Below, piece after piece: positions 4,892 through 5,829 of a stretch of 5,829 nt of DNA. A program made the position numbers and the translations under genes. The notes beneath the pieces are model-generated. The model was not told the origin of the DNA and made no database searches. It saw only the letters and a program-made list of their open reading frames with translations. Source of the DNA: Clostridia bacterium (GTDB lineage: Bacteria; Bacillota_E; SLMV01; PUMD01). Within the stretch, counting starts at the first letter, position 1. Each line of letters begins with the position of its first letter. The stretch is from NCBI GenBank assembly GCA_003563755.1, contig PWUB01000352.1, forward strand, positions 1 to 5,829, in the 5' to 3' direction.

Positions 4892-5829
4892 CTAGTTGTA
4901 CCTGACCCGGGGATCGATGATCGAATAGGTCAGATCCACAAAGAGATTGACGATCGTGTATATTATGGCTGTGAGCAATATGCACGCCTGCACCGTGGGA
5001 TAATCTCGCGCGTGGATGGCGTTGATGATCAGGGTGCCGAGTCCGGGCCACGCAAATACCTGCTCGGTGATCACGGCCCCACCGAGGAGGACCCCCAGCT
5101 GCAGGCCCAGGAGCGTCACCACCGGGATGAGACCGTTTCGCAGCGCGTGGCGGTATATGACGACGCGTTCACTCAGGCCTTTCGCCCTGGCCGTACGGAT
5201 ATAGTCCTGGTGCAAAACCTCGAGCATGCCGGAGCGCGTCATGCGCGCCATGACGGCCGCCGTGCCCGCCCCCAGAGTGAGGGCCGGCATGATCATGCGG
5301 GACAGGCCGTCCCATGTGAGGAGGCCCTCGCCCATTCCCGAGGCCGGCAGCCAGCGGAGATGATAGGCGAACAATAGCATCAACAGCAGACCCACCCAGA
5401 AGGACGGAGCCGATATGCCAATTATCGAGGCCCCCATGGAAATGCCGTCACCCAGTGAGTTGGGGCGGACCCCCGCGTAAACCCCCACGGCGACGCCGAA
5501 GATCACCGACCAGGTGATGGCGGCAATGGCCAGAACCACCGTGTTGGGGAAGCGGTCCGTGACGTCCTGTATCACCGGGCGGTAGGTGCGGAATGACTGC
5601 CCAAAGTCCAGCCGGACGGCACCCGATATGAACTTCCAGTACTGCACATGCAGAGGGTCATTCAGTCCGAGAGATTCGCGGATTGCCTCCACATCCTCCT
5701 CGTAAGCCTCCGGCCCGGCAAGCAGTCTGGCCGGATCACCCGGGGTCAGGTGCACGAGCAGGAACACGAAGACGGACACCAGTATCAAGATGGGTATGCA
5801 GCTGAGAAGCTTCTGGGTCGTATACTGGA
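4892..5829 (-). CDS. Peptide/nickel-type ABC transporter permease, DppB/OppB family, 5' end cut by window edge
   Basis: First membrane subunit of the same importer. The frame runs off the right edge: 311 residues are visible, beginning QYTTQKLLSCIPI. Family members usually start with a short Met-x-x-Tyr-x-x-x-Arg/Lys-Leu-Leu stretch, so only one to a few residues are probably missing. The internal TTG at 5786-5788 is not the start, because it would remove half of helix 1. In visible numbering: helix 1 (about 8-27) ends in HLTPGDP (26-32), the family hallmark; a periplasmic domain contains LGLNDP (53-58) and DFGQSF (74-79); RFPNT (92-96) opens the transport domain; PSFW (141-144) precedes a helix; the EAA loop spans ARAKGL (213-218) to HALRNGLIPV (227-236); FAWPGLG (258-264) and the terminal IDPRVRY (304-310) complete the signature. 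The stop is TAG, 17 bases before the DppC-type gene. The promoter and the substrate-binding protein gene would lie beyond the right edge. Confidence 0.95.
   Translation of the reverse strand, partial: QYTTQKLLSCIPILILVSVFVFLLVHLTPGDPARLLAGPEAYEEDVEAIRESLGLNDPLHVQYWKFISGAVRLDFGQSFRTYRPVIQDVTDRFPNTVVLAIAAITWSVIFGVAVGVYAGVRPNSLGDGISMGASIIGISAPSFWVGLLLMLLFAYHLRWLPASGMGEGLLTWDGLSRMIMPALTLGAGTAAVMARMTRSGMLEVLHQDYIRTARAKGLSERVVIYRHALRNGLIPVVTLLGLQLGVLLGGAVITEQVFAWPGLGTLIINAIHARDYPTVQACILLTAIIYTIVNLFVDLTYSIIDPRVRYN

Overview
The window is a GC-rich (roughly 60%) bacterial chromosomal segment with strong Shine-Dalgarno sequences, GTG as well as ATG starts, and four membrane-transport genes. The DppB/DppC-type permeases and the general style would suit a Gram-positive lineage such as a high-GC Firmicute, but there is no rRNA or other marker gene, so that assignment is a guess.

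Layout. Left part, + strand: the 3' part of a two-module ABC exporter membrane protein (1-1347, open at the left edge); a 235-base spacer with a compact AT-rich cluster of inverted repeats; a complete 12-helix MFS drug:H+ antiporter-type gene (1583-2821); then two small unrecognised ORFs (2837-3001 and 2998-3267) that look co-translated with it. Middle, 3268-3995: about 730 bases without a convincing gene, lying between convergent transcription units and containing several inverted repeats. The two strongest sit just after the end of each converging unit. Right part, - strand: dppC-type (3996-4874) and dppB-type (4892 to the right edge) permeases of a peptide/nickel-class ABC importer. They read leftward as an operon with a 17-base gap.

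How the genes fit together. The left genes are efflux functions: an ABC exporter whose ATPase is probably off the left edge, and a proton-driven exporter with its own leader. The right genes form the membrane channel of a solute-binding-protein-dependent importer. The binding protein and the two ATPases are not in the window, and no ATPase follows dppC, so they must lie upstream (off the right edge) or elsewhere.

I found no mobile element, CRISPR array, rRNA, tRNA or recognisable riboswitch. I did not find a clear new biological system. The items most worth a second look are the GTGA-overlapping small ORF pair behind the MFS gene, the operator-like repeat cluster in front of it, and the strong U-tract-less stem-loops at the transcription-unit ends, especially the 43-base two-stem structure after dppC.
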